From assembly GCA_019120675.1 (NCBI GenBank), contig DWUQ01000016.1, positions 1-10,949 of the forward strand: a stretch of DNA of 10,949 nucleotides, given 5' to 3'. This DNA is from Candidatus Paenalcaligenes intestinipullorum (GTDB taxonomy: Bacteria; Pseudomonadota; Gammaproteobacteria; Burkholderiales; Burkholderiaceae_B). Shown here piece after piece: positions 1 through 6,633 of this stretch; the stretch's first letter is position 1; each line of letters opens with the position of its first letter. Position numbers and translations under genes: made by a program. The notes beneath the pieces were generated by a model. The model saw only the letters and a program-made list of their open reading frames with translations. It was not told the origin of the DNA and ran no database searches.

Positions 1-894
1 GGCAATCTGCAAGAGCTGCTGCACGTGTATAGGCTGATCATTAATCCCGTCAAGCATAATATACTCGAAGGTAATAAAATCGCGAGGCGCATGCTCAAGA
101 TAACGATTACAGGCTGCCAACAGCTCATGCAATGGGTGTTTTTTGTTGAGGGGCACAAGCTTGTCGCGCAATTCGTCGTTTGGAGCGTGTAACGACACCG
201 CTAAGGCAACGGGACAATCGTGCGCCAAACGATCCATAAAAGGCACGACACCCGACGTGGACACCGTCACACGTCGACGGGACAGACCGTAAGCGTGGTC
301 ATCCAGCATAAGCCGCAAGGCGATGAGGACTTGATCGTAATTTAACAACGGCTCACCCATACCCATCATCACCACATTGCTGACGACACGTTGTGGCTCG
401 ACCACGGCATTGGGATCAATGCGGGCGCTGGGTAAGTTCGCACTAAGCACACGTCGGGCGTGCCAGAGCTGAGCGATAATTTCGGCAGCGGTTAGATTAC
501 GATTAAACCCTTGATAACCGGTGGAACAAAACGGACAGGCCACCGTACAGCCTGCTTGACTAGAGATACATAAGGTACCGCGATCGTCCTCGGGAATGAA
601 TACCGTTTCGACTGAGTTGTTGTTGCCCACATCAAACAGCCATTTGCGCGTACCATCCTCGGAGAACTGCTCGTGCACCACGGCAGGGGCTTGAATACAG
701 CACTGCTCCGTCAGTTGCGCACGAAACCCCCGTGCTAGATCCGTCATGTCTTCGAAGTTATCGACGCCTCGTTGGTGAATCCAGCGTTGTAGCTGGCGTG
801 CACGAAAAGGTTTGCCCCCCCATTGTTGGACCAATTCGGTCAACTGCTGGGGCGTAAAACCTAGTAAGTTCGTCGGTGTCGCGTGTTCAGTCAT
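1..894 (-). CDS. rlmN: Dual-specificity 23S rRNA A2503 / tRNA A37 C2-methyltransferase RlmN, 3' part cut by window edge
   Basis: I translated the minus strand from the ATG at 894; it stays open for 298 codons to the left edge, so the C-terminal part is missing (the family is usually about 370-390 residues). The radical-SAM cluster motif CX3CX2C is Cys116, Cys120 and Cys123, within GCTVACPFCSTGYQGFNRN. Cys109 (RGTLCISS) aligns with the second conserved cysteine of E. coli RlmN (Cys118). The GMGEP SAM-binding motif is near residues 178-182, and VSTSG and AVSLHAPND follow. The methyl-carrying C-terminal cysteine lies outside the window. Family knowledge: RlmN methylates C2 of A2503 in the peptidyl-transferase centre and of A37 in some tRNAs, using a [4Fe-4S] cluster and two SAM molecules. 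It lies 39 bp downstream of ndk on the same strand, a common betaproteobacterial order, so co-transcription is likely. No clear Shine-Dalgarno precedes the ATG. Codons 27-29 contain a run of seven G. Confidence 0.96.
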   Translation of the reverse strand, partial: MTEHATPTNLLGFTPQQLTELVQQWGGKPFRARQLQRWIHQRGVDNFEDMTDLARGFRAQLTEQCCIQAPAVVHEQFSEDGTRKWLFDVGNNNSVETVFIPEDDRGTLCISSQAGCTVACPFCSTGYQGFNRNLTAAEIIAQLWHARRVLSANLPSARIDPNAVVEPQRVVSNVVMMGMGEPLLNYDQVLIALRLMLDDHAYGLSRRRVTVSTSGVVPFMDRLAHDCPVALAVSLHAPNDELRDKLVPLNKKHPLHELLAACNRYLEHAPRDFITFEYIMLDGINDQPIHVQQLLQIA

Positions 895-933
895 AACAAA
901 TAAAGCACAGGGAGTAAAAGCCGTAAGATTTAC

Positions 934-1359
934 TTAGTTGCTGTAAACTTGGCTGGAGGGGAAGAAGTAAGCAATTTCCACAGCGGCGGTTTCGGCTGCA
1001 TCCGAACCATGCACCGCATTGGCATCGATGCTTTCAGCGAAATCAGCGCGGATGGTGCCGGCTTCGGCTTCTTTGGGGTTGGTAGCGCCCATCAGCTCGC
1101 GGTTCTTGGCAATCGCGTTGTCGCCCTCGAGGACTTGCACGAATACGGGCCCAGAGATCATGAACTCAACGAGGTCGTTAAAGAAAGGACGCTCTTTGTG
1201 TACCGCGTAAAAGCCTTCGGCCTCGGCACGCGACAAATGCGTTAGACGAGCGGCCACGACTTTCAAGCCAGCGTTTTCAAAACGAGTAACAATTTGACCG
1301 ATAACATTTTTAGCAACTGCATCGGGTTTGATAATGGACAAAGTGCGTTCGATAGCCAT
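934..1359 (-). CDS. ndk: Nucleoside diphosphate kinase
   Basis: The product is 141 residues, the usual size for bacterial Ndk. It transfers the gamma-phosphate from ATP to NDPs and dNDPs through a phosphohistidine in the cytoplasm, balancing nucleotide pools. The N-terminus MAIERTLSIIKPDAV is the family signature, with Lys11 in the active site. The catalytic histidine is His117 in NAVHGSDA, and IRADFA just before it is also typical. The frame is open further upstream to 1419, but those 20 extra residues have no Ndk character, so the ATG at 1359 is chosen; a modest GGA lies 7 bases upstream. The sequence closely resembles Bordetella-type Ndk as I remember it, supporting an Alcaligenaceae origin. 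It is transcribed away from valS and is probably the first gene of an ndk-rlmN unit. Its upstream region carries two hairpins that could form in the leader RNA. Confidence 0.97.
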   Translation of the reverse strand: MAIERTLSIIKPDAVAKNVIGQIVTRFENAGLKVVAARLTHLSRAEAEGFYAVHKERPFFNDLVEFMISGPVFVQVLEGDNAIAKNRELMGATNPKEAEAGTIRADFAESIDANAVHGSDAAETAAVEIAYFFPSSQVYSN

Positions 1360-1390
1360 GTAAAATTCCAGAAGAAAAGACGTAAAATCA

Positions 1391-1415
1391 CTGGTTCTTG
1401 ATAAAGACGAACCAG
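1391..1415 (-). promoter_or_regulatory. Hairpin in probable ndk leader, proximal
   Basis: A perfect 7-bp inverted repeat (CTGGTTC / GAACCAG, arms 1391-1397 and 1409-1415) with an 11-base loop lies about 30 bases upstream of the ndk start. On the ndk strand it is followed by TGATTTTACG, a short U-containing run. It could be a weak attenuator or a stabilising 5' stem. The structure is seen; any function is inferred. Confidence 0.35.
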
Positions 1416-1426
1416 CCAATTAACCT

Positions 1427-1456
1427 AAGCGTTGTTTTTCAATAAACCCAACGCTT
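1427..1456. promoter_or_regulatory. Hairpin in ndk/valS gap, distal
   Basis: A perfect 8-bp inverted repeat (AAGCGTTG / CAACGCTT, arms 1427-1434 and 1449-1456) encloses a 14-base loop. On the plus strand it is followed by TTT (a five-T run overlapping the end of the arm), giving it a terminator-like look, yet no plus-strand gene ends here. It could block antisense read-through toward valS, be an operator dyad, or be part of the ndk leader if that promoter lies further upstream. The role is undetermined. Confidence 0.35.
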
Positions 1457-1589
1457 TTTAAAGCTTTTGTGACAGCCTTGCATTTTAACACGCTCGGCAG
1501 GCTGCGCATCATTCTAAAATAACTAGTTTTAGCCGTTAACCTTGACTTGCGCCTTGGCTGTCGTCAACGCGCATAATTTATCGCACACA

Positions 1590-4448
1590 ATGACACAAGA
1601 TTCATCGACCACGCCCTCCCAAGAGCTTGCAAAAAGCTTTGATCCTCACCACCTAGAAAACCGTTGGTATTCCTACTGGGAAAACAAGGGATACTTTAAA
1701 AGCGGCCAGCATGTAGCACCGGGCGTTGACCATCGCTCACAGCCTTTTGTGATTCAGTTCCCCCCGCCCAATGTTACGGGTACCTTGCATATGGGGCATG
1801 CGTTTAATCAGACCGTGATGGATAGTCTAACGCGCTATCACCGCATGTTGGGCGATGATACTGCTTTTATCCCCGGCACGGACCATGCTGGCATTGCCAC
1901 ACAAATTGTTGTGGAACGCCAACTGGACGCACAGAACTTATCACGCCATGATTTAGGTCGCCCCGCTTTTTTAGAAAAAGTATGGGAGTGGAAAGAGCAA
2001 TCCGGCAGTGCCATTACCAAGCAGTTTCGCCGATTAGGCTCTTCGTGTGATTGGGAGCGTGAGTATTTCACCATGGATGACACCTTGTCGCGTGGTGTGG
2101 CCGAAACGTTTGTCCGTTTGTATGAGCAAGGGTTGATTTACCGTGGCAAGCGCTTGGTGAACTGGGATCCAGTCTTAGGCACAGCCGTTTCAGACTTGGA
2201 GGTCGTCAGCAACGAAGAAGACGGCCATATGTGGGAAATTCATTACCCACTCACGGAGCCCGTGGCAGGAATTCGCTACCTCACTGTCGCCACCACTCGC
2301 CCCGAGACCATGCTGGGTGATGTGGCCGTGATGGTGCATCCCGAAGACGAGCGTTACGCCCATCTAATCGGCAAGACCGTCACCCTTCCCTTAGTAGGTC
2401 GACAAATTCCAATCATTGCGGACGACTATGTGGATCGTGAGTTCGGCACGGGCGTGGTAAAGGTTACCCCCGCACACGACTTTAATGACTACGCAGTGGG
2501 GCAGCGTCACAACTTGCCCCTGATTAGCATTTTGACCCTCGACGCCAAAATCAATGATCAAGCCCCTGAAGCCTACCAGGGTATGGATCGTTTCGCTGCA
2601 CGTGAAAAAATCGTTTACGATCTGGATTCGATGGGTCTATTAGCGCAAGTAAAAGCACACAAGCTCATGGTGCCTCGAGGTGATCGCACGGACTCGGTCA
2701 TTGAGCCCATGCTCACAGACCAGTGGTTTGTGGCGATGAGCCAGCCCGCTCCTGCAGACAGTTTGCATCCTGGCAAAAGCATTACTGAGGTTGCACTCGA
2801 CGTGGTGGCGGATGGGCGCGTGAAGTTTTACCCTGAAAACTGGACCACCACCTACAATCAGTGGCTCAACAACATCCAAGACTGGTGTATTTCCCGTCAA
2901 CTCTGGTGGGGGCATCAAATTCCTGCCTGGTACAGCGAAGAGGGTCAGATCATCGTCGCACGCAACGAAGCTGAGGCACTCGCCAAAGCCAAAGCCGCGG
3001 GCATTGATGGCCCTCTAACGCGCGACGAAGACGTCCTAGACACGTGGTTTTCCTCAGCTTTAGTGCCCTTTACGGACTTAGGCTGGCCCGATGCCAATCC
3101 TGACCTCGAAAAATACCTGCCCTCCAGCGTGCTGGTGACAGGCTTTGATATTATCTTTTTCTGGGTGGCTCGCATGGTCATGATGTCGATGCACATGACG
3201 GGTAAAGTCCCCTTCCATTCCGTATATGTGCACGGCCTTGTTTGCGATATGGAAGGCAAGAAAATGAGTAAGTCACGGGGCAACACGATTGACCCAGTCG
3301 ACCTCATTGAGGGGATCGACTTAGAGTCACTTTTAGCAAAGCGCACCACGGGCTTAATGAACCCACGCCAAGCTCAAAGCATTGAAAAACGCACCCGCAA
3401 AGACTTTCCCGACGGCTTTCCTGCTTATGGCACCGATGCATTACGCTTTACGATGGCTGCCTACGCCACTTTGGGCCGCAATATCAACTTCGATTTAAAA
3501 CGTTGCGAAGGCTATCGCAACTTCTGCAATAAGCTTTGGAATGCCACACGCTTTGTGTTGATGAACGTTGAAGGCCATACGCTTCAACCAAGTGCCGAGC
3601 TGCAGCCCGAGTATTCTTTTGTGGACCGCTGGGTACTCAGTGAATTCAGTCGCCTCATCAGCAATGTCGAGCGCGGCTTTAAAGAGTTTCGTTTTGATAA
3701 TATCGCTAACTCTATTTACCACTTTGTATGGGATGAGTATTGCGATTGGTATGTCGAGATCGCTAAGGTTCAGCTGCAACACGGCAGCCCTGCCCAACAG
3801 CTGGCAACCCGTCAAACGCTGATTCAAGTTCTGGAGCAGGTGTTACGCCTGTTGCATCCCATCATGCCTTTTATCACCGAGGAGCTCTGGCAGAAGGTCG
3901 CCGTGGTGGCGGGCGTGCGCGATGCCGACAGCGAAACCAGCATCATGGTGCAACGCTACCCGCAGCCCGATCAGCAAGCCGTAGATAAAGCCGCCGAAAC
4001 ACAGCTTGCTGAACTTAAAGCCCAAGTGGATGCGATTCGTGCCTTACGCGGTGAAATGAACCTTTCGCCTAGCGAACGGGTGCCGTTACTTGCTCAAGGG
4101 GATACCGAAACTTTGCAACGCAATGCGCCCTATTTGCAAGCGTTGGCCCGCTTATCGCAAGTCGACACCCACGACGCCCTGCCCGACTTAGGGGCGCCAG
4201 TGCAAGTTGTCGGCACCACACAACTGATGCTTCACGTGGAAATTGATGTCGCTGCAGAAACCGCACGATTAAGCAAAGAGATCGCCCGCTTAGAGTCAGA
4301 AATCACCAAAGCCAACGGCAAGCTGAACAATGAAAACTTTGTGGCGCGCGCACCGGCAGCGGTAGTTGAACAAGAGCGCCAGCGGGTACAAGATTTCACT
4401 GAAACCTTAACCACTGTTCAGGCTCAATTGGCTCGACTAACTAAATAG
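1590..4448 (+). CDS. valS: Valine--tRNA ligase (valyl-tRNA synthetase)
   Basis: The 952-residue product matches the size of E. coli ValS (951). It charges tRNA-Val with valine in the cytoplasm and hydrolyses mischarged Thr-tRNA-Val. Domains in order: the class I Rossmann fold with PPPNVTGTLHMGH (HIGH motif HMGH at residues 67-70); the CP1 editing domain with TTRPETMLGD and the acidic HDFNDYAVG segment; WCISRQLWWGHQIPAW; the KMSKS loop at residues 558-562; the anticodon-binding helical domain (NKLWNATRF, CDWY, PFITEELW); and a C-terminal coiled-coil arm in roughly the last 70 residues (ETARLSKEIARLE). I place the start at the ATG at 1590, because the frame continues upstream only to a TTG at 1542 and the 16 extra residues are not ValS-like. 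No Shine-Dalgarno is obvious before the ATG. All key motifs are intact. It is a single-gene unit, divergent from ndk and convergent with trmD. Confidence 0.98.
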   Translation: MTQDSSTTPSQELAKSFDPHHLENRWYSYWENKGYFKSGQHVAPGVDHRSQPFVIQFPPPNVTGTLHMGHAFNQTVMDSLTRYHRMLGDDTAFIPGTDHAGIATQIVVERQLDAQNLSRHDLGRPAFLEKVWEWKEQSGSAITKQFRRLGSSCDWEREYFTMDDTLSRGVAETFVRLYEQGLIYRGKRLVNWDPVLGTAVSDLEVVSNEEDGHMWEIHYPLTEPVAGIRYLTVATTRPETMLGDVAVMVHPEDERYAHLIGKTVTLPLVGRQIPIIADDYVDREFGTGVVKVTPAHDFNDYAVGQRHNLPLISILTLDAKINDQAPEAYQGMDRFAAREKIVYDLDSMGLLAQVKAHKLMVPRGDRTDSVIEPMLTDQWFVAMSQPAPADSLHPGKSITEVALDVVADGRVKFYPENWTTTYNQWLNNIQDWCISRQLWWGHQIPAWYSEEGQIIVARNEAEALAKAKAAGIDGPLTRDEDVLDTWFSSALVPFTDLGWPDANPDLEKYLPSSVLVTGFDIIFFWVARMVMMSMHMTGKVPFHSVYVHGLVCDMEGKKMSKSRGNTIDPVDLIEGIDLESLLAKRTTGLMNPRQAQSIEKRTRKDFPDGFPAYGTDALRFTMAAYATLGRNINFDLKRCEGYRNFCNKLWNATRFVLMNVEGHTLQPSAELQPEYSFVDRWVLSEFSRLISNVERGFKEFRFDNIANSIYHFVWDEYCDWYVEIAKVQLQHGSPAQQLATRQTLIQVLEQVLRLLHPIMPFITEELWQKVAVVAGVRDADSETSIMVQRYPQPDQQAVDKAAETQLAELKAQVDAIRALRGEMNLSPSERVPLLAQGDTETLQRNAPYLQALARLSQVDTHDALPDLGAPVQVVGTTQLMLHVEIDVAAETARLSKEIARLESEITKANGKLNNENFVARAPAAVVEQERQRVQDFTETLTTVQAQLARLTK

Positions 4449-4461
4449 ACCTGTAGCCGTC

Positions 4462-4501
4462 TCGAGCTGTGACTGAAGCCTTTACTTAAGTCACAGCTCG
4501 A
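4462..4501. terminator. Shared hairpin terminator between convergent valS and trmD
   Basis: A perfect 13-bp inverted repeat (TCGAGCTGTGACT at 4462-4474 and AGTCACAGCTCGA at 4489-4501) lies 13 bp past the valS stop. After one mismatch the stem can gain three further pairs in the 14-base interior. The right arm contains the trmD TGA stop (4493-4491). Neither strand has a proper U-tract after the stem, so it may act as a bidirectional hairpin-type stop or as an RNA 3'-end stabiliser for both messages. The palindrome is certain; the terminator role is inferred from its position between convergent genes. Confidence 0.65.
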
Positions 4502-5306
4502 TAGTCTTAGCACTCATCAACCGCTGCAAATAAGCTTCGTCTTGGGCGCTTAAGCGCTGCTGTTGGCGTGCTGCATGAATTAAATCAGGCCGACGTTGCC
4601 AGCTGAGTTTGAGCGCTTGCTCCCGGCGCCAGCGCTCAATCAGACGATGATTACCCGACAACAACACTTCGGGAACTGCTTGACCTTGCCAGTCTTCGGG
4701 ACGTGTGTAATGCGGGCTATCCAATAAGCCATCGTTCGATTCATGAAACGAATCCTGTGCCGCAGATTGATCGCTATGCAGAGCCCCCGGCACCAGGCGG
4801 GCCGCACTATCTATCATCGCCATTGCCGCCACCTCGCCCCCTGACAAGACAAAGTCCCCTAGCGAGTACTCGTGCGTAACATGCTGATCAATAAAGCGTT
4901 GATCGATGCCCTCATAGCGGCCACAGACAAAAATCGCGCCACCGGTCGCGACCAGAGCGTGCGCGTGCCGCTGAGTAAACCGCTCACCACTAGGGCTTAA
5001 TAGGATGACGGGCGTGGTAGCTAATGAGGCCGCTGGCTCTACTGCTGGAGTGCTTGCATCGGCTTGTCTGGCAGCTTGCGCGTCTTTTAAAGCCGCCTGC
5101 AACGGCTCAGCGAGCATGACCATACCTGGGCCGCCGCCATAAGGGCGATCGTCGACCGTACGGTGCACATTGCGCACATACTGACGAGGATCCCAGCAAT
5201 GCAAAGACCATAGGCTTTTATGGTGGGCGCGACCGGTTACACCGCTTTCAATAAGAGGCGTAAAAAACGAGGGAAATAGGGTAAGGACATCGATACGCAT
5301 GGGCAT
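4491..5306 (-). CDS. trmD: tRNA (guanine37-N1)-methyltransferase TrmD
   Basis: TrmD places m1G at position 37, 3' of the anticodon, in tRNAs reading CNN and some other codons, preventing +1 frameshifting; it is a cytoplasmic SPOUT-knot homodimer using SAM. The 271-residue sequence shows RIDVLTLFPSFF (residues 4-15), the DDRPYGGGPGM loop (52-62), CGRYEGIDQRFI (128-139, SAM knot), SLGDFVLSGGEVAAMAMID (148-166) and DSPHYTRPEDW (196-206). A hydrophilic stretch at about 80-98, rich in Ala, Ser and Pro, makes it slightly longer than the roughly 255-residue E. coli enzyme. The start is either the ATG at 5306 or the one at 5300 (MRIDVLTLFP); neither has a strong Shine-Dalgarno. It is the last gene of rpsP-rimM-trmD, 20 bp after rimM, and its stop lies in the hairpin shared with valS. 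The usual next gene, rplS, is absent. Confidence 0.97.
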   Translation of the reverse strand: MPMRIDVLTLFPSFFTPLIESGVTGRAHHKSLWSLHCWDPRQYVRNVHRTVDDRPYGGGPGMVMLAEPLQAALKDAQAARQADASTPAVEPAASLATTPVILLSPSGERFTQRHAHALVATGGAIFVCGRYEGIDQRFIDQHVTHEYSLGDFVLSGGEVAAMAMIDSAARLVPGALHSDQSAAQDSFHESNDGLLDSPHYTRPEDWQGQAVPEVLLSGNHRLIERWRREQALKLSWQRRPDLIHAARQQQRLSAQDEAYLQRLMSAKTIEL

Positions 5307-5326
5307 ACCACACTGGTGCTATGCTT

Positions 5327-5932
5327 TTACAGGGCGTCGCTGGGCCAGTCAGAATAGATTTTTTTAGTGTCGAGCTCGACCGTATGAACGCGATCCGCTA
5401 CGAAGGGTACTAAGGCGGTGAGAGGGCGACCTCGGGCGTTGGTCTGCGCTTGAAATTGATGGGTATCGTCATAATGACCCAGCTCAATCTCTAAAATAGC
5501 GTGCGCACCGTTATCGAAAACAGTCGCCACACGACCAAACAGCTCTGAATTGCCTTGAGCGTCCACACCATAAAATTGGCAATCGATGAGATCGGCCCAG
5601 TAGTATTCGTTGTCAGTCGCTGAAGGAAAAAGTGCACGCGAAACCCAAACCGTGTAGGCCTTGAGGGGCTCGGCTTGGTTGCGATTATTGAAATCGTTGA
5701 ATAGGGCCACAACGGTGCCACTGTGTGCACGAGATTGTGAAACCTGATACAAGACAGGAGGAGAAGAAACGCCCGACCCAGAGGGCGAAACAGGCGCTTT
5801 CAACCACCACTGCTTAACCGCTAAAAGCGTGTCGCCACCAGCCGCGTACGGTTGTATTTTAACCCAACCGCGCACTCCATAAGCCGATACAACGCGCCCT
5901 AACTCGATTAAATCATTAGGAACGGAGGACAT
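5327..5932 (-). CDS. rimM: 16S rRNA processing / 30S maturation factor RimM
   Basis: RimM binds the 30S head near S19 and helps late 16S rRNA maturation. The 201-residue product begins with the RimM signature LGRVVSAYGVRGWVKIQPY (residues 11-29) and ends with a PRC-barrel domain starting at YYWADLIDCQFYGV (110-123), including DNGAHAILEI (140-149) and LVPFVADRVHTVEL. It is longer than E. coli RimM (about 180 residues), partly through a Ser/Gly/Pro-rich linker at about residues 47-59 between the N-domain strands. It sits 45 bp after rpsP and 20 bp before trmD in the conserved order. The ATG at 5932 lacks an obvious Shine-Dalgarno, so translation may depend on the upstream rpsP message, but the conserved N-terminus fits this start. 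Confidence 0.95.
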   Translation of the reverse strand: MSSVPNDLIELGRVVSAYGVRGWVKIQPYAAGGDTLLAVKQWWLKAPVSPSGSGVSSPPVLYQVSQSRAHSGTVVALFNDFNNRNQAEPLKAYTVWVSRALFPSATDNEYYWADLIDCQFYGVDAQGNSELFGRVATVFDNGAHAILEIELGHYDDTHQFQAQTNARGRPLTALVPFVADRVHTVELDTKKIYSDWPSDAL

Positions 5933-5977
5933 TGTGACTCATGAAAGTAATGGGCGACACACTAATGAATGCTGACC

Positions 5978-6238
5978 TTAGGCGGCAGCACTAACAGTTT
6001 TAGCGTACTCTTTTACGAGACGGGCAACAGTAGGCGACAACTGGGCACCGTTGTTGGTCCAGTGTTCGATACGATCAAGTTGCAAACGTAAGTTTTCTTG
6101 GTTGTCACCCCCTACAGGGTTGTAGAAGCCTAAGCGCTCAATAAAACGACCATCACGACGATCGCTGCGGTTGGCGGCTACTACAGTATAAAAGGGACGC
6201 TTCTTGGAGCCACCACGGGCTAGGCGAATTACCACCAT
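5978..6238 (-). CDS. rpsP: 30S ribosomal protein S16
   Basis: The 86-residue product is a full-length S16 (82 in E. coli). The N-terminus MVVIRLARGGSKKRPFYTVV is the S16 signature, followed by RDGRFIERLGFYNPVG and, near residue 60, NGAQLSPTVARLVKEY. S16 binds 16S rRNA in the 5' domain and is needed early in 30S assembly. A good Shine-Dalgarno (AAGGAT at 6249-6244) sits 5 bases before the ATG. It is the first gene of the rpsP-rimM-trmD operon, with a plausible sigma-70 promoter just upstream. Confidence 0.98.
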   Translation of the reverse strand: MVVIRLARGGSKKRPFYTVVAANRSDRRDGRFIERLGFYNPVGGDNQENLRLQLDRIEHWTNNGAQLSPTVARLVKEYAKTVSAAA

Positions 6239-6269
6239 TGATAATCCTTTTTAGGTAAGAGTGTAAAAC

Positions 6270-6298
6270 GTAATATTTTAGCACCAATTCTGAGTCAA
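6270..6298 (-). promoter_or_regulatory. Predicted sigma-70 promoter for rpsP-rimM-trmD
   Basis: On the minus strand a TTGACT -35 element (6298-6293, five of six consensus bases) lies exactly 17 bp from TATTAC (6275-6270, four of six), within the A/T-rich run TAAAATATTAC. A start near 6263 would give a 5' leader of about 25 bases before the rpsP ATG at 6238. Position, spacing and hexamers agree; the start site itself is not shown by sequence. Confidence 0.55.
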
Positions 6299-6316
6299 CG
6301 GTACGGTTAACTCAGA
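6289..6316. repeat. Inverted repeat between tusA and rpsP
   Basis: Arms TCTGAGT (6289-6295) and ACTCAGA (6310-6316) pair perfectly for 7 bp and, after a mismatch, for 3 more around a GGTACG loop. It could be the 3' end of the alaS-tusA message, but no U-tract follows on the minus strand. It also covers the -35 box of the predicted rpsP promoter, so an operator role is equally possible. Confidence 0.35.
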
Positions 6317-6357
6317 TTAGACGGTGCGATTACGGGCGAAAAACAACAGGCAGAGCC

Positions 6358-6633
6358 TTAGCGACGGCATAAATAATGCACTAAGACCTCGCCTTGCTGA
6401 ACTTGCTTAAGCAAACGATTGCCAGTTTGTTGGGCAAAGGCTTGAAAATCCGTTAAAGCATGCTGATCCGTGGTCAGCACTTTGATTGTCTGACCGCTTT
6501 CAATTTGCGCAAGCGCTTTTTTAGCACGCAATATAGGCAAAGGACAAGCTAAACCGGAGGCATCCACTTCGAGAGCGACCTGAATAGACTCATGATCTAA
6601 AGGCGAAGCATTGGGATTTAAGGAATCACTCAT
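6358..6633 (-). CDS. tusA: TusA/SirA-family sulfur carrier protein
   Basis: This 91-residue protein has the TusA fold signature: a short strand (VALEVDASGL), then CPLPILRAKKAL with the persulfide-bearing Cys30 at the start of helix 1, then IESGQTIKVLTTDQHALTDFQAFAQQTGNRL. Family members accept sulfur as a cysteine persulfide and pass it on for tRNA s2U34 thiolation, molybdenum-cofactor synthesis or other sulfur relays; the recipient cannot be told here, since no tusBCDE, mnmA or moa gene is nearby. The frame is open up to 6663, but the ATG at 6633 is chosen because AGGAGGT (6643-6637) sits just upstream and the first conserved residues follow it. Its ATG overlaps the alaS TGA as ATGA, so translation is probably coupled to alaS. 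The N-terminal 15 or so residues are a polar extension relative to E. coli TusA (81 residues). Confidence 0.87.
   Translation of the reverse strand: MSDSLNPNASPLDHESIQVALEVDASGLACPLPILRAKKALAQIESGQTIKVLTTDQHALTDFQAFAQQTGNRLLKQVQQGEVLVHYLCRR

Larger units (their letters stand above)
1360..1589. other. Divergent control region between ndk and valS
   Basis: This 230-bp gap must hold the promoters for ndk (leftward) and valS (rightward). I see -10-like TAAAAT hexamers on the plus strand at 1515-1520 and on the minus strand at 1487-1482, but neither has a convincing -35 at 16-18 bp, so I call no promoter. A TTGACT at 1542-1547 and a CATAAT at 1572-1577 are 24 bp apart, too far for one sigma-70 site. 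Two hairpins on the ndk side are listed separately. No T-box-like leader or tRNA-like structure is evident before valS. Confidence 0.6.

Noticed and set aside
949..1245. 98-codon plus-strand open frame opposite ndk
   Set aside because: It is the antisense shadow of a conserved gene, with no ribosome site or family signature.
1360..1419. N-terminal extension of Ndk from an ATG at 1419
   Set aside because: The 20 added residues are not Ndk-like, and MAIERTLSIIKPDA is the expected mature N-terminus with a ribosome site nearby.
1542..1577. TTGACT ... CATAAT as a valS sigma-70 promoter
   Set aside because: The 24-bp spacing is far outside the usual 16-18, and transcription would begin only a few bases before the ATG at 1590.
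6337..6360. Mini-hairpin AGGC/GCCT at the tusA stop followed by TGTTGTTTTT on the minus strand
   Set aside because: A 4-bp stem with a 3-base loop is too weak to call a terminator, although the U-rich run is suggestive.
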